Part shown: piece after piece, positions 25,409 to 36,572 of the stretch
How positions within the stretch are numbered: the stretch's first letter is position 1
Layout: every line of letters starts with the position of its first letter
Assembly (NCBI RefSeq): GCF_000403435.2
Contig: NZ_KE159707.1
Coordinates: 607,607-671,606 of the forward strand
DNA length: 64,000 nucleotides
Source: Oscillibacter sp. 1-3
Lineage (GTDB): Bacteria > Bacillota > Clostridia > Oscillospirales > Oscillospiraceae
Direction of reading: 5' to 3'
Notes under the pieces: model-generated
What the model saw: the letters and a program-made list of their open reading frames with translations, nothing else
Database searches by the model: none
What the model was told of the DNA's origin: nothing
Made by a program: the position numbers and the translations under genes

Positions 25409-25436
25409 TTCAACCGGCTGTGGCGCGTGTTATAAT
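25409..25436 (+). promoter_or_regulatory. Promoter of the MFS gene
   Basis: -35 TTCAAC (25409-25414) and consensus -10 TATAAT (25431-25436), 16-bp spacer. Confidence 0.65.
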
Positions 25437-25464
25437 CCCTCCAGCAAACAAGGAGGAATCGTTG

Positions 25465-26646
25465 ATGATACATTTCTTATTGGCAGTGATCTATCTCTCT
25501 TTCATCAGCCTGGGCCTGCCGGACGCCCTGCTGGGGTCGGCGTGGCCCTCCATGTACGGCACCTTTGGCGTGCCCGTGTCCTACGCGGGCATCATCTCCA
25601 TGATTATCGCCCTGGGAACCGTTGTCTCCAGCCTCCAGAGCGACCGGCTCACCCGGCGGCTGGGCACCGGGCGGGTGACAGCCGTCAGTGTGGCCGTCAC
25701 TGCTGCCGCTCTGCTGGGTTTTTCCCTCAGCGGCTCCTTCTGGGCGCTGTGCCTGTGGGCCGTGCCCTACGGCCTGGGGGCCGGCAGTGTGGACGCCTCC
25801 CTGAATAACTACGTGGCCCTGCACTACGCCAGCCGCCACATGAGCTGGCTCCATTGCATGTGGGGGATCGGCGCCTCCATCGGGCCCTATATCATGGGTA
25901 TGGCGCTCACCGGAGGCTGCGGCTGGCATATGGGCTACCGGGCCGTCGCCCTGCTTCAGGCCGCTCTCACTGCCGTACTGGTTCTGAGCCTGCCCCTCTG
26001 GAAGAAGCGGACGGAGCCCGACAGCAGGACGGAGAGCGGCGCGCCGGACCGCCCCCTCTCCCTGGGACAGGTTCTCCGCCTCCCGGGCGCACCGGAGGTC
26101 ATGGCCGCCTTTTTCTGCTACTGCGCCATTGAGCAGACCATCGGCCTGTGGGCCAGCAGCTACCTGGTGCTGCACCTGGGTCTGTCCTCCGAGGCGGCGG
26201 CGGGCTTTGCCAGCCTGTTTTTTCTGGGCGTCACCGCAGGGAGGGGGGCCAGCGGCTTTTTGACCCTGCGGCTCAGCGACACGCAGATGGTCCGCTTGGG
26301 ACTGGCCATTCTGGCGGCGGGTCTGGCGGTGCTGCTGCTGCCTCTTGGAACAGGCTCCGCCCTGACGGCGCTGCTGCTGGCAGGTCTTGGATGCGCCCCG
26401 GTCTATCCCTGCCTGATCCACTCCACACCCGAGCACTTTGGGGCGGAGCGCTCCCAGGCGGTCATCGGCGTGCAGATGGCAAGCGCCTATGTGGGCACCT
26501 GCCTGATGCCCTTTCTCTTCGGGCTGATTGCCAATCATCTCAGCGCGGCGCTGTTTCCCTTCTATCTGGCCGCGCTGACGTTGGTTATGTCGGTGATGCA
26601 CCGAAGGCTGGTTCGTATTTCCCATCCTGGAAATGGGGGGAATTGA
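25465..26646 (+). CDS. Major facilitator superfamily transporter
   Basis: 393 residues from the ATG at 25465 with a perfect AAGGAGGAA site. Twelve hydrophobic segments are apparent. The early motif LGSAWPSMYGTFG and SLQSDRLTRRLGTGRVTA, a GxxxDrxxrr variant between TM2 and TM3, mark an MFS member. The second half begins near LPGAPEVMAAFFCYCAIEQTIGLW. It resembles the FucP/sugar-type MFS group of gut Firmicutes, but the substrate cannot be told. Confidence 0.88.
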   Translation: MIHFLLAVIYLSFISLGLPDALLGSAWPSMYGTFGVPVSYAGIISMIIALGTVVSSLQSDRLTRRLGTGRVTAVSVAVTAAALLGFSLSGSFWALCLWAVPYGLGAGSVDASLNNYVALHYASRHMSWLHCMWGIGASIGPYIMGMALTGGCGWHMGYRAVALLQAALTAVLVLSLPLWKKRTEPDSRTESGAPDRPLSLGQVLRLPGAPEVMAAFFCYCAIEQTIGLWASSYLVLHLGLSSEAAAGFASLFFLGVTAGRGASGFLTLRLSDTQMVRLGLAILAAGLAVLLLPLGTGSALTALLLAGLGCAPVYPCLIHSTPEHFGAERSQAVIGVQMASAYVGTCLMPFLFGLIANHLSAALFPFYLAALTLVMSVMHRRLVRISHPGNGGN

Positions 26647-26652
26647 TTCCTT

Positions 26653-26736
26653 TGGAATCCGCCCCACGGGGGCGGGACGGGGGAATCCGGCCACGGGGCG
26701 GGGACGGGAGAGACCGCCCTTCGGGCGGGGGCGGTT
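26653..26736. repeat. Family D tandem GC-rich hairpin array
   Basis: Three hairpin units of about 27-30 bp, each a CCGCC..GGCGG-type stem followed by GACGGGGG/GACGGGAG spacers, ending with CCGCCCTTCGGGCGG. A longer array of the same units is at 58806-58926. It lies between two convergent genes and may terminate both transcripts. Confidence 0.7.
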
Positions 26737-26737
26737 A

Positions 26738-28657
26738 TTACCCCAATCCCTCCAGCTCCGCCTGCCACAGCGCCCAATTGGCATCACTGGGCATCCGCCA
26801 GTCTCCCCGGGGGGAGAGCGCCACAGACCCCACCTTGGGGCCGTCTGGCAGACAGCTCCGCTTGAACTGCTGGGAGAAGAACCGGCGGTAAAACGCCTTC
26901 ATCCATTTCAAAATCACATCCCGGCTGTACTTATTCTCCAAAGCATACAGCGCCAGACGGTAGATCTTGCCGGGGGAGAACCCCCAGCGGAGCATATAAT
27001 ACAGGAAAAAGTCATGGAGCTCGTAGGGCCCCACCAGATCCTCCGTCCGCTGGCTGATCTGCCCCTGGACGGCGGGCAGCAGCTCCGGGGAGACGGGCGT
27101 ATCCAGAATATCCTCCAGCACGTCGTGGAGCGCCTCGTCCTTGCCGGCGTTGTCCCGGGCCAGGTGGGCCACCAGATGCCGCACCAGCGTCTTGGGAATG
27201 GAGGCGTTGACGGCGTACATGCTCATGTGGTCGCCATTGTAGGTACACCAGCCCAGGGCCAGCTCGCTGAGGTCCCCGGTTCCGATGACAAGGCCGCCGG
27301 TCTGGTTGGCGATGTCCATCAGCACCTGGGTCCGCTCCCGGGCCTGGGCGTTTTCATAGGTGACGTCGTGGTTCTCCGGGTCCTGGCCGATGTCCCGGAA
27401 GTGACTGCGGACGCTGGCGGCGATGTCCACGGTTTTCAGCGCCGTCCCCAGCTTCTCCGCCAGGATAAGCGCGTTGTTCCGGGTACGTTCCGTGGTGCCG
27501 AAACAGGGCATGGTCACGGCGATGATGTCCGTCATGGGCCGGTCCAGCATGTTCATGGCAAGACCGGTAATCAGCACCGCCAAGGTGGAGTCCAGCCCGC
27601 CGGAAAGGCCCACCACGGCAGTCTTTGCTCCGGTATGCTCCAGCCGCTGCTTCAATCCCAGAGAGGCGATCAGCAAAATCTCCCGGCATCGGGCGTCCCG
27701 CTCTTCCTTCCCCTCGGGTACAAAGGGCATGGGGGAGATGTAGCGGGTCAGCTTTGTACCGGACTCCGTCAGGGAGAAGGAACTGAAATTTCTTCTCTTG
27801 GCATCCGCCTCCCTCAGGGCCTGGGTCCGGCGGCGCTCATAGGCACAGCGCCGGATGTCGATTTCGGAAATCAAAAGCCCGCCGTCAAAGCGGCGCTCCG
27901 CCAGCATCGTTCCATTCTCGGCAATCAGCTGGTGTGCGCCGAACACCAGGTCGGAGGTGGACTCCCCCGCCCCGGCGCTGGAGTAGAGGTATCCGCACAT
28001 GAGCTTTGCGCTCTGCATGGAAACCAGCTGCCGCCGGTAGGCGTCCTTGCCTACGACATCGTTGCTGGCTGAGAGGTTGCCGATGATAGCGGCTCCGTTC
28101 CGAGCCATCAAAATCGAGGGGGACTCCGGAGACCACAGGTCCTCGCAGATCTCAAAGCCCAGCGTCAGGCCCGGAATGTTCCCGCATTCAAATACCTGCC
28201 CGGCGGCAAAGGGAACAGACTTCTGTCCGCAGAGATCGATGAATTCCACCTCCGCCGGAGCCGGGGCAAACCAGCGTTTTTCGTAGAATTCCCCATAATT
28301 TGGAAGATAGGTCTTGGGGACGACGCCCAGAATCTGTCCTTTTTGTATAATAGCCGCACAGTTATACAGTTTGTCATTCACCCGCAGAGGCAGACCCGCC
28401 GCCGTCACCACTTCCAGGTTCCGGGTGGCCTCCAGCACGGTGGAGAGGGCCTGTTCCGCTCCCCGCAGCAGGGTCTCCTGGTAAAAAAGGTCCCCGCAGG
28501 TATAGCCGGTCAGGCCCAGCTCCGGCAGCACCAGCACCTTGACGCTGGCCTTTTCCGCCGCGCGCATCATGGTGAACGTCTGCTCCGCGTTATAGTCGCA
28601 GTCCGCCAGCCGCAGCTTCGGCGCGCCGCAGGCAGCGGCAATAAATCCATCCTTCAT
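26738..28657 (-). CDS. nadE: Glutamine-dependent NAD+ synthetase
   Basis: 639 residues from the ATG at 28655-28657 with an AGGAGGT site. The N-terminal glutaminase (nitrilase fold) has VLPELGLTGYTCGDL with E46, and the EICEDLW cysteine motif. The C-terminal synthetase has the PP-loop GLSGGLDSTLA and the downstream PCFGTTERT and GTGDLSELALGWCTYNGDHM motifs. It converts deamido-NAD to NAD using glutamine. The length matches the bifunctional form. Single gene, convergent with the MFS gene. Confidence 0.95.
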   Translation of the reverse strand: MKDGFIAAACGAPKLRLADCDYNAEQTFTMMRAAEKASVKVLVLPELGLTGYTCGDLFYQETLLRGAEQALSTVLEATRNLEVVTAAGLPLRVNDKLYNCAAIIQKGQILGVVPKTYLPNYGEFYEKRWFAPAPAEVEFIDLCGQKSVPFAAGQVFECGNIPGLTLGFEICEDLWSPESPSILMARNGAAIIGNLSASNDVVGKDAYRRQLVSMQSAKLMCGYLYSSAGAGESTSDLVFGAHQLIAENGTMLAERRFDGGLLISEIDIRRCAYERRRTQALREADAKRRNFSSFSLTESGTKLTRYISPMPFVPEGKEERDARCREILLIASLGLKQRLEHTGAKTAVVGLSGGLDSTLAVLITGLAMNMLDRPMTDIIAVTMPCFGTTERTRNNALILAEKLGTALKTVDIAASVRSHFRDIGQDPENHDVTYENAQARERTQVLMDIANQTGGLVIGTGDLSELALGWCTYNGDHMSMYAVNASIPKTLVRHLVAHLARDNAGKDEALHDVLEDILDTPVSPELLPAVQGQISQRTEDLVGPYELHDFFLYYMLRWGFSPGKIYRLALYALENKYSRDVILKWMKAFYRRFFSQQFKRSCLPDGPKVGSVALSPRGDWRMPSDANWALWQAELEGLG

Positions 28658-28694
28658 CTGCAAAACCTCCTGTTGAACGTAAGAATCTCGGATT

Positions 28695-28778
28695 GGGCCC
28701 TGTTTGATAAATGGCAAGATGCGGAGCGGCGGAAAAAGCTCCGTCGTTTGTCCGTTTTGACATTTTTCAAACATGGTC
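28695..28778. repeat. Family A palindromic element (short form)
   Basis: It starts GGGCCCTGTTTGATAAATGG and ends GACATTTTTCAAACATGGTC, an inverted-end match. Its body is alignable with the copy at 1514-1600. Confidence 0.75.
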
Positions 28779-28967
28779 AGTAATCTTTATGGCCTAAAAA
28801 ACACGTATGGATTTGCTCAGAGATTCCTGTATGATTGATCGGATGTATTTTACACCTTCTGCCGCCATTTTACAAAAGATATTTTCAAATGGTGCTGCAT
28901 CATCTGGAAAAGTTGAGCATTTTGCCATTTATCAAACAAGTCCTGGCGTGCATACGAATATTGATAC

Positions 28968-28997
28968 AAAAAAGACCGCCGGAAGGCGGTCCTTTTT
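28968..28997. terminator. Bidirectional-looking terminator
   Basis: AAAAAGACCGCC-GGAA-GGCGGTCCTTTTT, a stable stem with A and T flanks. It probably ends leftward rnhA transcription. Confidence 0.8.
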
Positions 28998-29131
28998 GCT
29001 GTGTGTGTTTAGGAGGGAGAAAACGCATCGGGCTGGGAAAACCCTTTGCTTGATTCTTAAGATACCCCAGAAACATGACAAAATTGTGTTATTCTTATGA
29101 ACGAATTGTAAATGTTATCCTTTTTTCGGCA

Positions 29132-29569
29132 TCACTTGTACTTCTGACTCTCCGCCACGGCCAGCTGGTCGCAGCGGTTATTATACTCGTTCTCCGCGTG
29201 GCCCTTGACCCAGTGGTAGCGCAGGGTGTGGATCTCCTCCAGCTCCAGCAGGCGGCCCCAGAGGTCCGGGTTCAGCGCGGGCTTTTTGTCGGACTTCACC
29301 CAGCCCCGTCTCTGCCAGCCCCGGGCCCAGCCCTTTTCCAGCCCGTCGATGACGTACTTGGAATCGGACCATAGGTCCACGACGCAGGGCTCTTTCAGCA
29401 GGGAGAGGGCCTGGATGACGGCGGTCAGCTCCATGCGGTTGTTGGTGGTATCCGGTTCGCCGCCGGAGAGCTCCCGTTTATGGGCGCCGTACATCAATAT
29501 GGCGCCCCAGCCGCCGGGTCCGGGGTTGCCGGAGCAGGCCCCGTCGGTGTAAATGGTAACTGTTTTCAT
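29132..29569 (-). CDS. rnhA: Ribonuclease HI
   Basis: 145 residues starting [20 protein letters not shown], the invariant RNase HI opening. The catalytic DEDD set is visible as D in [10 protein letters not shown] in [10 protein letters not shown] in DLWSDSKYV and D in [21 protein letters not shown] is also present. It removes RNA from RNA-DNA hybrids. The start at 29567-29569 is chosen for its GGAGG site 9 nt upstream. However, the frame stays open for another 69 codons and encodes a membrane segment (see next entry). Confidence 0.93.
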   Translation of the reverse strand: MKTVTIYTDGACSGNPGPGGWGAILMYGAHKRELSGGEPDTTNNRMELTAVIQALSLLKEPCVVDLWSDSKYVIDGLEKGWARGWQRRGWVKSDKKPALNPDLWGRLLELEEIHTLRYHWVKGHAENEYNNRCDQLAVAESQKYK

Positions 29570-29776
29570 TTTCTTCCGCCTCCATATCTTCCGCATTTTC
29601 TCAAAGAGGCGTCTCTCAAAGGAGAGAATCGTATCGGCCGCCCTCTCTCCTGCCAACAGGTACCGCCTCGGGTAACGTATTAGCATGATACTGTAAATGA
29701 GGCAAAAAGGCAATAACTTTATCACCAGAACCAGGGCAAGAAAAATTTTCAGCAAACGCACAACACCACCCCACAA
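29570..29776 (-). CDS. Open in-frame membrane-segment extension upstream of rnhA
   Basis: The frame is continuous with rnhA and encodes one hydrophobic helix ([20 protein letters not shown]) then a basic stretch ending in MRKIWRRKK. Either it is an N-terminal anchor giving a 214-residue RNase H, or a separate small protein with no stop of its own. A TATAAT at 29782-29787 lies directly upstream, so the segment is transcribed. Which start is used cannot be decided from sequence. Confidence 0.45.
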
Positions 29777-29781
29777 GTGGT

Positions 29782-29787
29782 ATTATA
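29782..29787 (-). promoter_or_regulatory. -10 element of the rnhA promoter
   Basis: Minus-strand TATAAT only a few bases before the longest possible start. The -35 is not clear. If transcription starts here, the long form would have almost no leader, which favours the internal rnhA start. Confidence 0.5.
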
Positions 29788-29890
29788 GCATGTTCTATTC
29801 TTAAATAAACACTATTTGTTTGTATTTACACTTTTTCCGTTTGCTAACTTTTCTGTTCCGCCTGTTTAGAATATTCGCAGGGGTGATTCT

Positions 29891-30127
29891 GTGAATATCC
29901 GTCATTACAAAGAGTGGATTAAAATTGGATTAAACATTCTGTATTATCGAAAAGAACAGCGTTTGACGCAGGAACAGCTTGCTGACGCCTGTGGTGAGGA
30001 TGGAATCAGCCGCAATTATATTCAACGAATTGAAACAGGTGTAAGCTCATGCAGTTTGGATACATTGATCGACATTGCGGAGGCCCTGAACATCCCCCTA
30101 TACAAGCTCTTTGAGTTCAAAGAATGA
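29891..30127 (+). CDS. XRE-family helix-turn-helix regulator (78 aa)
   Basis: A Cro/C1-type domain fills the protein: RLTQEQLADACGEDGISRNYIQR..ETG and LDTLIDIAEALNIPLYKLFE. The start is a GTG at 29891 with an AGGGGTG site. It is markedly AT-richer than its neighbours and stands alone ahead of gyrA, suggesting acquisition. It probably represses a small regulon or itself. A terminator directly follows the stop. Confidence 0.88.
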   Translation: MNIRHYKEWIKIGLNILYYRKEQRLTQEQLADACGEDGISRNYIQRIETGVSSCSLDTLIDIAEALNIPLYKLFEFKE

Positions 30128-30157
30128 GGACGTGGATTTCTCCACGTCCTCTTTTTC
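30126..30157 (+). terminator. Terminator after the XRE gene
   Basis: GAGGACGTGGA-TTTC-TCCACGTCCTC followed by TTTTT. The stem starts within the stop codon. Confidence 0.9.
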
Positions 30158-30198
30158 GAATATTTTCCACAGACCTGCCGGCCTGGAACCGTCCGCGG

Positions 30199-32706
<2,508 letters not shown>

Positions 32707-32778
32707 TTCATTCCTCCCTGGAGAAGAGCGGGGAGCTTTTGCTCACCACCCCTCTCTCTAAAAATCTTCACTCTCTTG

Positions 32779-33252
32779 CTACCAGCTCAATTTCAGCCAG
32801 TCCATGCCGGGGTAGGGCTCGCCGGTGCGCACGTACCACTCCACGCATTTGGCGGCCAGCTCCCAATCCCGCATCGTGCATTTCATGGGGATGACGGACT
32901 GCCCGTCGCTGGGCTCAATGGGGGCCTCTCCGTCAGAATCCAGATAGTCCGGGTCGAAGCAGGCCCAGGCCGTCCGTTCCTCCTCTTTGCTGATCTGCAG
33001 AAAGATCAGCCCATCGCCGCCGGCGCTCTCCAGCTGGAAAAAGCCCTCTTCCATCTCTCCATCCTCATCAGGAGTCAGATACAGGCTGGAACAAAGGCCG
33101 CTCCGCACTTTTTCCACAATACCTGTTACATCATTTTCCGACAGGTCCCTAATCTCCTTGTGTTCACCGGTATGAAATTCCCAATTTCCATATTTGATCC
33201 AGATTCTATCCGGCAGCGCGGGCGTTTTCCTTTTTTTGACGATCTCTTCCAT
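32779..33252 (-). CDS. Unknown protein between gyrB and gyrA, immunity-protein-like
   Basis: 157 residues, acidic, no signal or membrane segment. It has a basic start (MEEIVKKRKTPALP). The end LAAKCVEWYVRTGEPYPGMDWLKLSW resembles the C-terminus of Imm1-type polymorphic-toxin immunity proteins (a tG.xP.v.W pattern). The match is from pattern memory and weak. It starts 11 nt after gyrB and ends 72 nt before gyrA, so it is probably co-transcribed with gyrase. An AAAGAGGG site precedes the ATG. Confidence 0.75.
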   Translation of the reverse strand: MEEIVKKRKTPALPDRIWIKYGNWEFHTGEHKEIRDLSENDVTGIVEKVRSGLCSSLYLTPDEDGEMEEGFFQLESAGGDGLIFLQISKEEERTAWACFDPDYLDSDGEAPIEPSDGQSVIPMKCTMRDWELAAKCVEWYVRTGEPYPGMDWLKLSW

Positions 33253-33263
33253 GAAAACCCTCT

Positions 33264-35213
33264 TTAGTAATCCAGGTTCACGGCGTACTGGGCGTTCTCC
33301 TCAATGAACTCCTTCCGGGGCTCCACCTTCTCGCCCATGAGGATGGTAAAGATCTCGTCGGCCTTTACCGCGTCGTCCAGGGTGATGCGGCGCAGCGTCC
33401 GCTTCTCCGGGTCCATGGTGGTCTCCCACAGCTCGTGGGGATTCATCTCGCCCAAACCCTTGAACCGGCTGATGTCCACCTTGGCGTTTGGATTGTCCCC
33501 CCGCAGCTCCGAAGAAATCAGATCCCGCTCCTCCTCGGAGAATGCAAGGCGGGTGGTCTTGCCCCGGCTCAGCTTAAAAAGGGGCGGAACGGCGGAGTAG
33601 ACGTACCCCTGCTCGATGAGGGGCCGCATGAAGCGGAAGAAGAAGGTCAGCAGCAGCGTGCGTATGTGGGCGCCGTCCACGTCGGCATCGGCCATGATGA
33701 TGACCTTGTGGTACCGTAGCTTCCCGGCGTCGAACTCCTCGCCGATGCCGGCCCCCAGGGCGGTGATGACGGGCTGGAGCTTGTCGTTGCCGTAGACCTT
33801 GTCCGCCCGGGCCTTCTCCACGTTCAGCATCTTGCCCCAAAGAGGCAGGATGGCCTGGAACCGGGAATCCCGCCCCTGGGTGGCGGAGCCTCCTGCGGAG
33901 TCGCCCTCCACGATGTAGATCTCGGTGAGCTCGGGGTTGTTCTCGTTGCAGTCCCGCAGCTTATCCGGCATGGCGGCGCCGCCCAGGGCGGTCTTGCGGC
34001 GGATGGACTCCCGGGCCTTCTTGGCGGCCTCCCGGGCCCGGTTGGCGGTGAGGGCCTTGTCCAGGATCATCCTTCCCACCTGGGGATTCTCCTCCAGGAA
34101 GGTGTCCAGTTTCTCGGAGACGATGTTGTTCACCAGCGTGCGGATCTCGCTGTTGCCCAGCTTGGCCTTGGTCTGGCCCTCGAACTGGGCCTCCGTCAGC
34201 TTCACGGAGATGACGCAGGTAAGACCCTCCCGGCAGTCCTCGCCGGAGACCTTCTCGTCCTCCTTGAGCATCTTGATCTTCCGGCCGTAGTTGTTCAGCA
34301 CGGTGGTCAGGGCCCGCTTGAAGCCCTCTTCGTGCATGCCGCCCTCGGGGGTGCGGACGTCGTTGGCGAAGGAGACGATCATCTCGTTGTAGGCGTCGTT
34401 GTACTGCATGGCCACCTCCGCCGAGGAGTCGTCCTTCTGACCGGCCATGTAGATGACCTCCGAGTGGATGGGCGTCTTGTTCTGGTTCAGCCACGCCACG
34501 TACTCCCGGATGCCGCCCTCATAGCACATGGAGTCGGAGGCCTCCCGGCCCTCCCGCAGGTCGAAGGTGGAGATTTTCAGCCCCGCGTTCAAAAAGGCCT
34601 GCTGCTGCATTCGGGTGTGGATGATCTCGTAGCTGTAAGTCGTGACGTCGAACATCTCCGGGTCCGGCTTAAAGGTGACGGTGGTGCCGGTATTATCGGT
34701 CTTTCCCACCACGGTCATTTTCTGGGTCACATTGCCCCGGGAGAATTTCATCTCGTAGATCTCGCCGTTTTTGTGGACCTGAACGGTAAGCCACTCTGAG
34801 AGGGCGTTCACCACGGAGGCGCCCACGCCGTGGAGACCGCCGGAGACCTTGTAGCCCCCTCCGCCGAACTTTCCGCCGGCGTGGAGGACGGTGTACACCA
34901 CCTCCAGCGCGGGCAGACCCGTCTGGGCCTGGATGTCCACGGGGATTCCCCGGCCGTTGTCGGTGACGGTGATAGTGTCCCCGGGGTTGATGGTCACGGT
35001 GATCTCGTCGCAGTAGCCCGCCAGCGCCTCGTCAATGGCGTTGTCCACGATCTCATAGACCAGATGGTGGAGGCCGGACTCGCTGGTGGAGCCGATATAC
35101 ATGCCCGGCCGCTTCCGGACAGCCTCCAGGCCCTCCAGGACCTGGATCTCGGACGCGTCGTACTCGTTGGACGCGTCCACTGCGGTGGAATTCAGGATTT
35201 CATTTTCAGCCAT
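33264..35213 (-). CDS. gyrB: DNA gyrase subunit B
   Basis: 649 residues. The GHKL ATPase has [23 protein letters not shown] and [14 protein letters not shown]. The TOPRIM part has [14 protein letters not shown] and [12 protein letters not shown]. The metal site [11 protein letters not shown] is present, and the C-terminus ends with [17 protein letters not shown]. It supplies the ATPase and part of the cleavage site of gyrase. AAGGAG site 6 nt before ATG, with a 26-bp perfect palindrome just upstream. Confidence 0.97.
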   Translation of the reverse strand: MAENEILNSTAVDASNEYDASEIQVLEGLEAVRKRPGMYIGSTSESGLHHLVYEIVDNAIDEALAGYCDEITVTINPGDTITVTDNGRGIPVDIQAQTGLPALEVVYTVLHAGGKFGGGGYKVSGGLHGVGASVVNALSEWLTVQVHKNGEIYEMKFSRGNVTQKMTVVGKTDNTGTTVTFKPDPEMFDVTTYSYEIIHTRMQQQAFLNAGLKISTFDLREGREASDSMCYEGGIREYVAWLNQNKTPIHSEVIYMAGQKDDSSAEVAMQYNDAYNEMIVSFANDVRTPEGGMHEEGFKRALTTVLNNYGRKIKMLKEDEKVSGEDCREGLTCVISVKLTEAQFEGQTKAKLGNSEIRTLVNNIVSEKLDTFLEENPQVGRMILDKALTANRAREAAKKARESIRRKTALGGAAMPDKLRDCNENNPELTEIYIVEGDSAGGSATQGRDSRFQAILPLWGKMLNVEKARADKVYGNDKLQPVITALGAGIGEEFDAGKLRYHKVIIMADADVDGAHIRTLLLTFFFRFMRPLIEQGYVYSAVPPLFKLSRGKTTRLAFSEEERDLISSELRGDNPNAKVDISRFKGLGEMNPHELWETTMDPEKRTLRRITLDDAVKADEIFTILMGEKVEPRKEFIEENAQYAVNLDY

Positions 35214-35230
35214 ACACTTCTCCTTACCTT

Positions 35231-35256
35231 GTTCTTTTTCTTATAAGAAAAAGAAC
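35231..35256. promoter_or_regulatory. 26-bp perfect palindrome in the gyrB leader
   Basis: Arms GTTCTTTTTCTTA and TAAGAAAAAGAAC meet without a spacer, 18 bp before the gyrB start. It could form an RNA hairpin beside the ribosome site or be a dimeric protein site. Role unknown. Confidence 0.6.
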
Positions 35257-35438
35257 CAAAAAGAATTTTTTTCGCGCTCTTCGTCATCTGCTTAACCGGG
35301 TCTTCCCCACGACGGCGAAGAGCATTTTCACTGCTTTTCAGAGTGGAAAAAGCCAGGCTGGAAGACCTTCCGGCCCGCCTTTCTCCACTCCTCATGTTTC
35401 TTGGAATACAAGGGGGAAATCCCGCATAGGATGTCCCA

Positions 35439-35717
35439 TCACAGAGCCCTTTTCGCCCTCCCCGCCAGCATCTGGTGTGCAGCGCCCATCAGCTCCGTGG
35501 TCCGCATCCGCCGCTTGTCCTTGGCGGACTCCACATTCTGGTGAATCAGCTCCTTGACCTCCCGGGGATTTTTGACATTCTTCAAATCCAGATGGGGAAT
35601 ACTCTTGTCCGAGGAGTGGACGCACACGGTGCCCACCCCGAAGATCCGCTGTCCCAGGGTCATGGTCAGCTCCAGACGGCGCTTGCGGTCCTTTCACAGA
35701 TATTCAATGGGATTCAT
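35439..35717 (-). pseudogene. Broken PH-domain (bPH2/DUF304) gene
   Basis: The reading frame from ATG 35715-35717 (GAGGAGG site) gives MNPIEYL, then a TGA where relatives have Trp (YLWKDRKRR). It continues KDRKRRLEL and jumps to TLGQRIFGVGTVCVHSSDKS. Intact relatives have roughly 45 more residues between these two parts. The rest (LKNVKNPREVKELIHQNVE) is well preserved to the stop. So there is both a nonsense codon and an internal deletion. A 74-residue ORF from an internal Met remains but is unlikely to be functional. Confidence 0.75.
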
Positions 35718-35728
35718 GACAATCCTCC

Positions 35729-36004
35729 TCATTCAAAGTTATTTTGAAAGTGGCTTCTCTCCGCCCGGCTTGCCAGCGTGGCGGAATTCAGCTGGCTGAG
35801 ATATACAATCTGATCGTGATACGGGTGGTCGCACACCACAAAGGACTTGGGAAGATCCCCGGACACATCCAGCACCACGCCCTCCCGCTGGGCGGCGGCC
35901 AGATAGTCCCGGGTCCGCCTGGAGGTGGAGCATTTGTCCAGGTCAAAGATTCCAATGATCCGGCGGTACGGCACGATCTCATTTTGTCCCAGGTGCAAGT
36001 ACAC
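35729..36004 (-). CDS. remB: Extracellular matrix regulator RemB (DUF370/YaaB family)
   Basis: 91 residues from a GTG at 36002-36004 with a GGGGGAGGA site; translation begins MYLHLGQNEIVPYRRIIGIF, the RemB/YaaB signature. It continues DLDKCSTSRRTRDYLAAAQ and LPKSFVVCDH. An ATG 18 nt upstream overlaps the ribosome site and is less likely. In Bacillus remB sits between recF and gyrB, the same place as here, and RemA/RemB act as DNA-binding regulators of matrix and osmoprotection genes. Confidence 0.9.
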   Translation of the reverse strand: MYLHLGQNEIVPYRRIIGIFDLDKCSTSRRTRDYLAAAQREGVVLDVSGDLPKSFVVCDHPYHDQIVYLSQLNSATLASRAERSHFQNNFE

Positions 36005-36022
36005 AGCTCCATCCTCCCCCAT

Positions 36023-36572
36023 TCAGTCCCTCAGCCAGGCAAACCACCGGCGGCGGACCACGCTCTTCTGGGCCCGCTGGTTGTCCCAGTTCTCATAGAA
36101 GGTCCTCTGGTTCAGGGAGTACAGCTTGAAATACTCCCACTCCCTACTCCCACTCCCCGCCGTCTCTCATCTTCTCAAGGACAAACCGCTGTCCGTCCCC
36201 ATCCTGCCAATTCACATACAGGGAGGAACCGGCCTCATAAAACATGGCGCTCACAACGACGGTCGCCGCGCTCTCCGGGGAAAAATACCTGTCCGCAGTC
36301 TCCATCAGCTCCGGATCATCCGCGGCGGACAAATCTCCGTTCTCACCGCCATCCAGCAGATTCCCAACAGCGGCACACTGAGAGAACGCCTCAACCATAG
36401 CCCGGTCTTCCTCCGTGATAACCGCCGCCGGCGTCCGGCTGAGGATTTTCTCCGTATCCCTGGACACGAAGGAGATCTCCCCGCAGGAATAACGGAGCTC
36501 CATGCAGACCTCCGTCCCCAGCAGAATCAGAATCAGGGCGATCACAAGTCTCCAGACATATTTTTTGTCCAT
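36023..36572 (-). pseudogene. Membrane-anchored unknown protein with C-terminus shifted by a 13-bp duplication
   Basis: The readable ORF (36144-36572, 142 residues) has a signal anchor (about 7-22, WRLVIALILILLGTEV) and ends RDGGEWE. Its stop is created within two tandem copies of a 13-bp unit (36132-36144 and 36145-36157). Removing one copy restores a frame continuing YFKLYSLNQRTFYENWDNQR through a basic tail FAWLRD to a TGA at 36023-36025, just before remB. The intact protein would have about 178 residues. The current 142-residue form may still be made. Family not recognised. Confidence 0.75.

Larger units (their letters stand above)
28658..29131. other. Repeat-rich intergenic region between nadE and rnhA
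   Basis: No gene recognised. It holds a full family A element (28695-28778), a family A right half (about 28907-28946) and a terminator at 28968-28997. The rest is AT-rich without start signals. Confidence 0.65.

Noticed and set aside
35392..35697. 101-codon alternative frame over the PH-domain locus
   Set aside because: Composition and lack of a ribosome site mark it as a shadow; the PH-domain signature is in the other frame.
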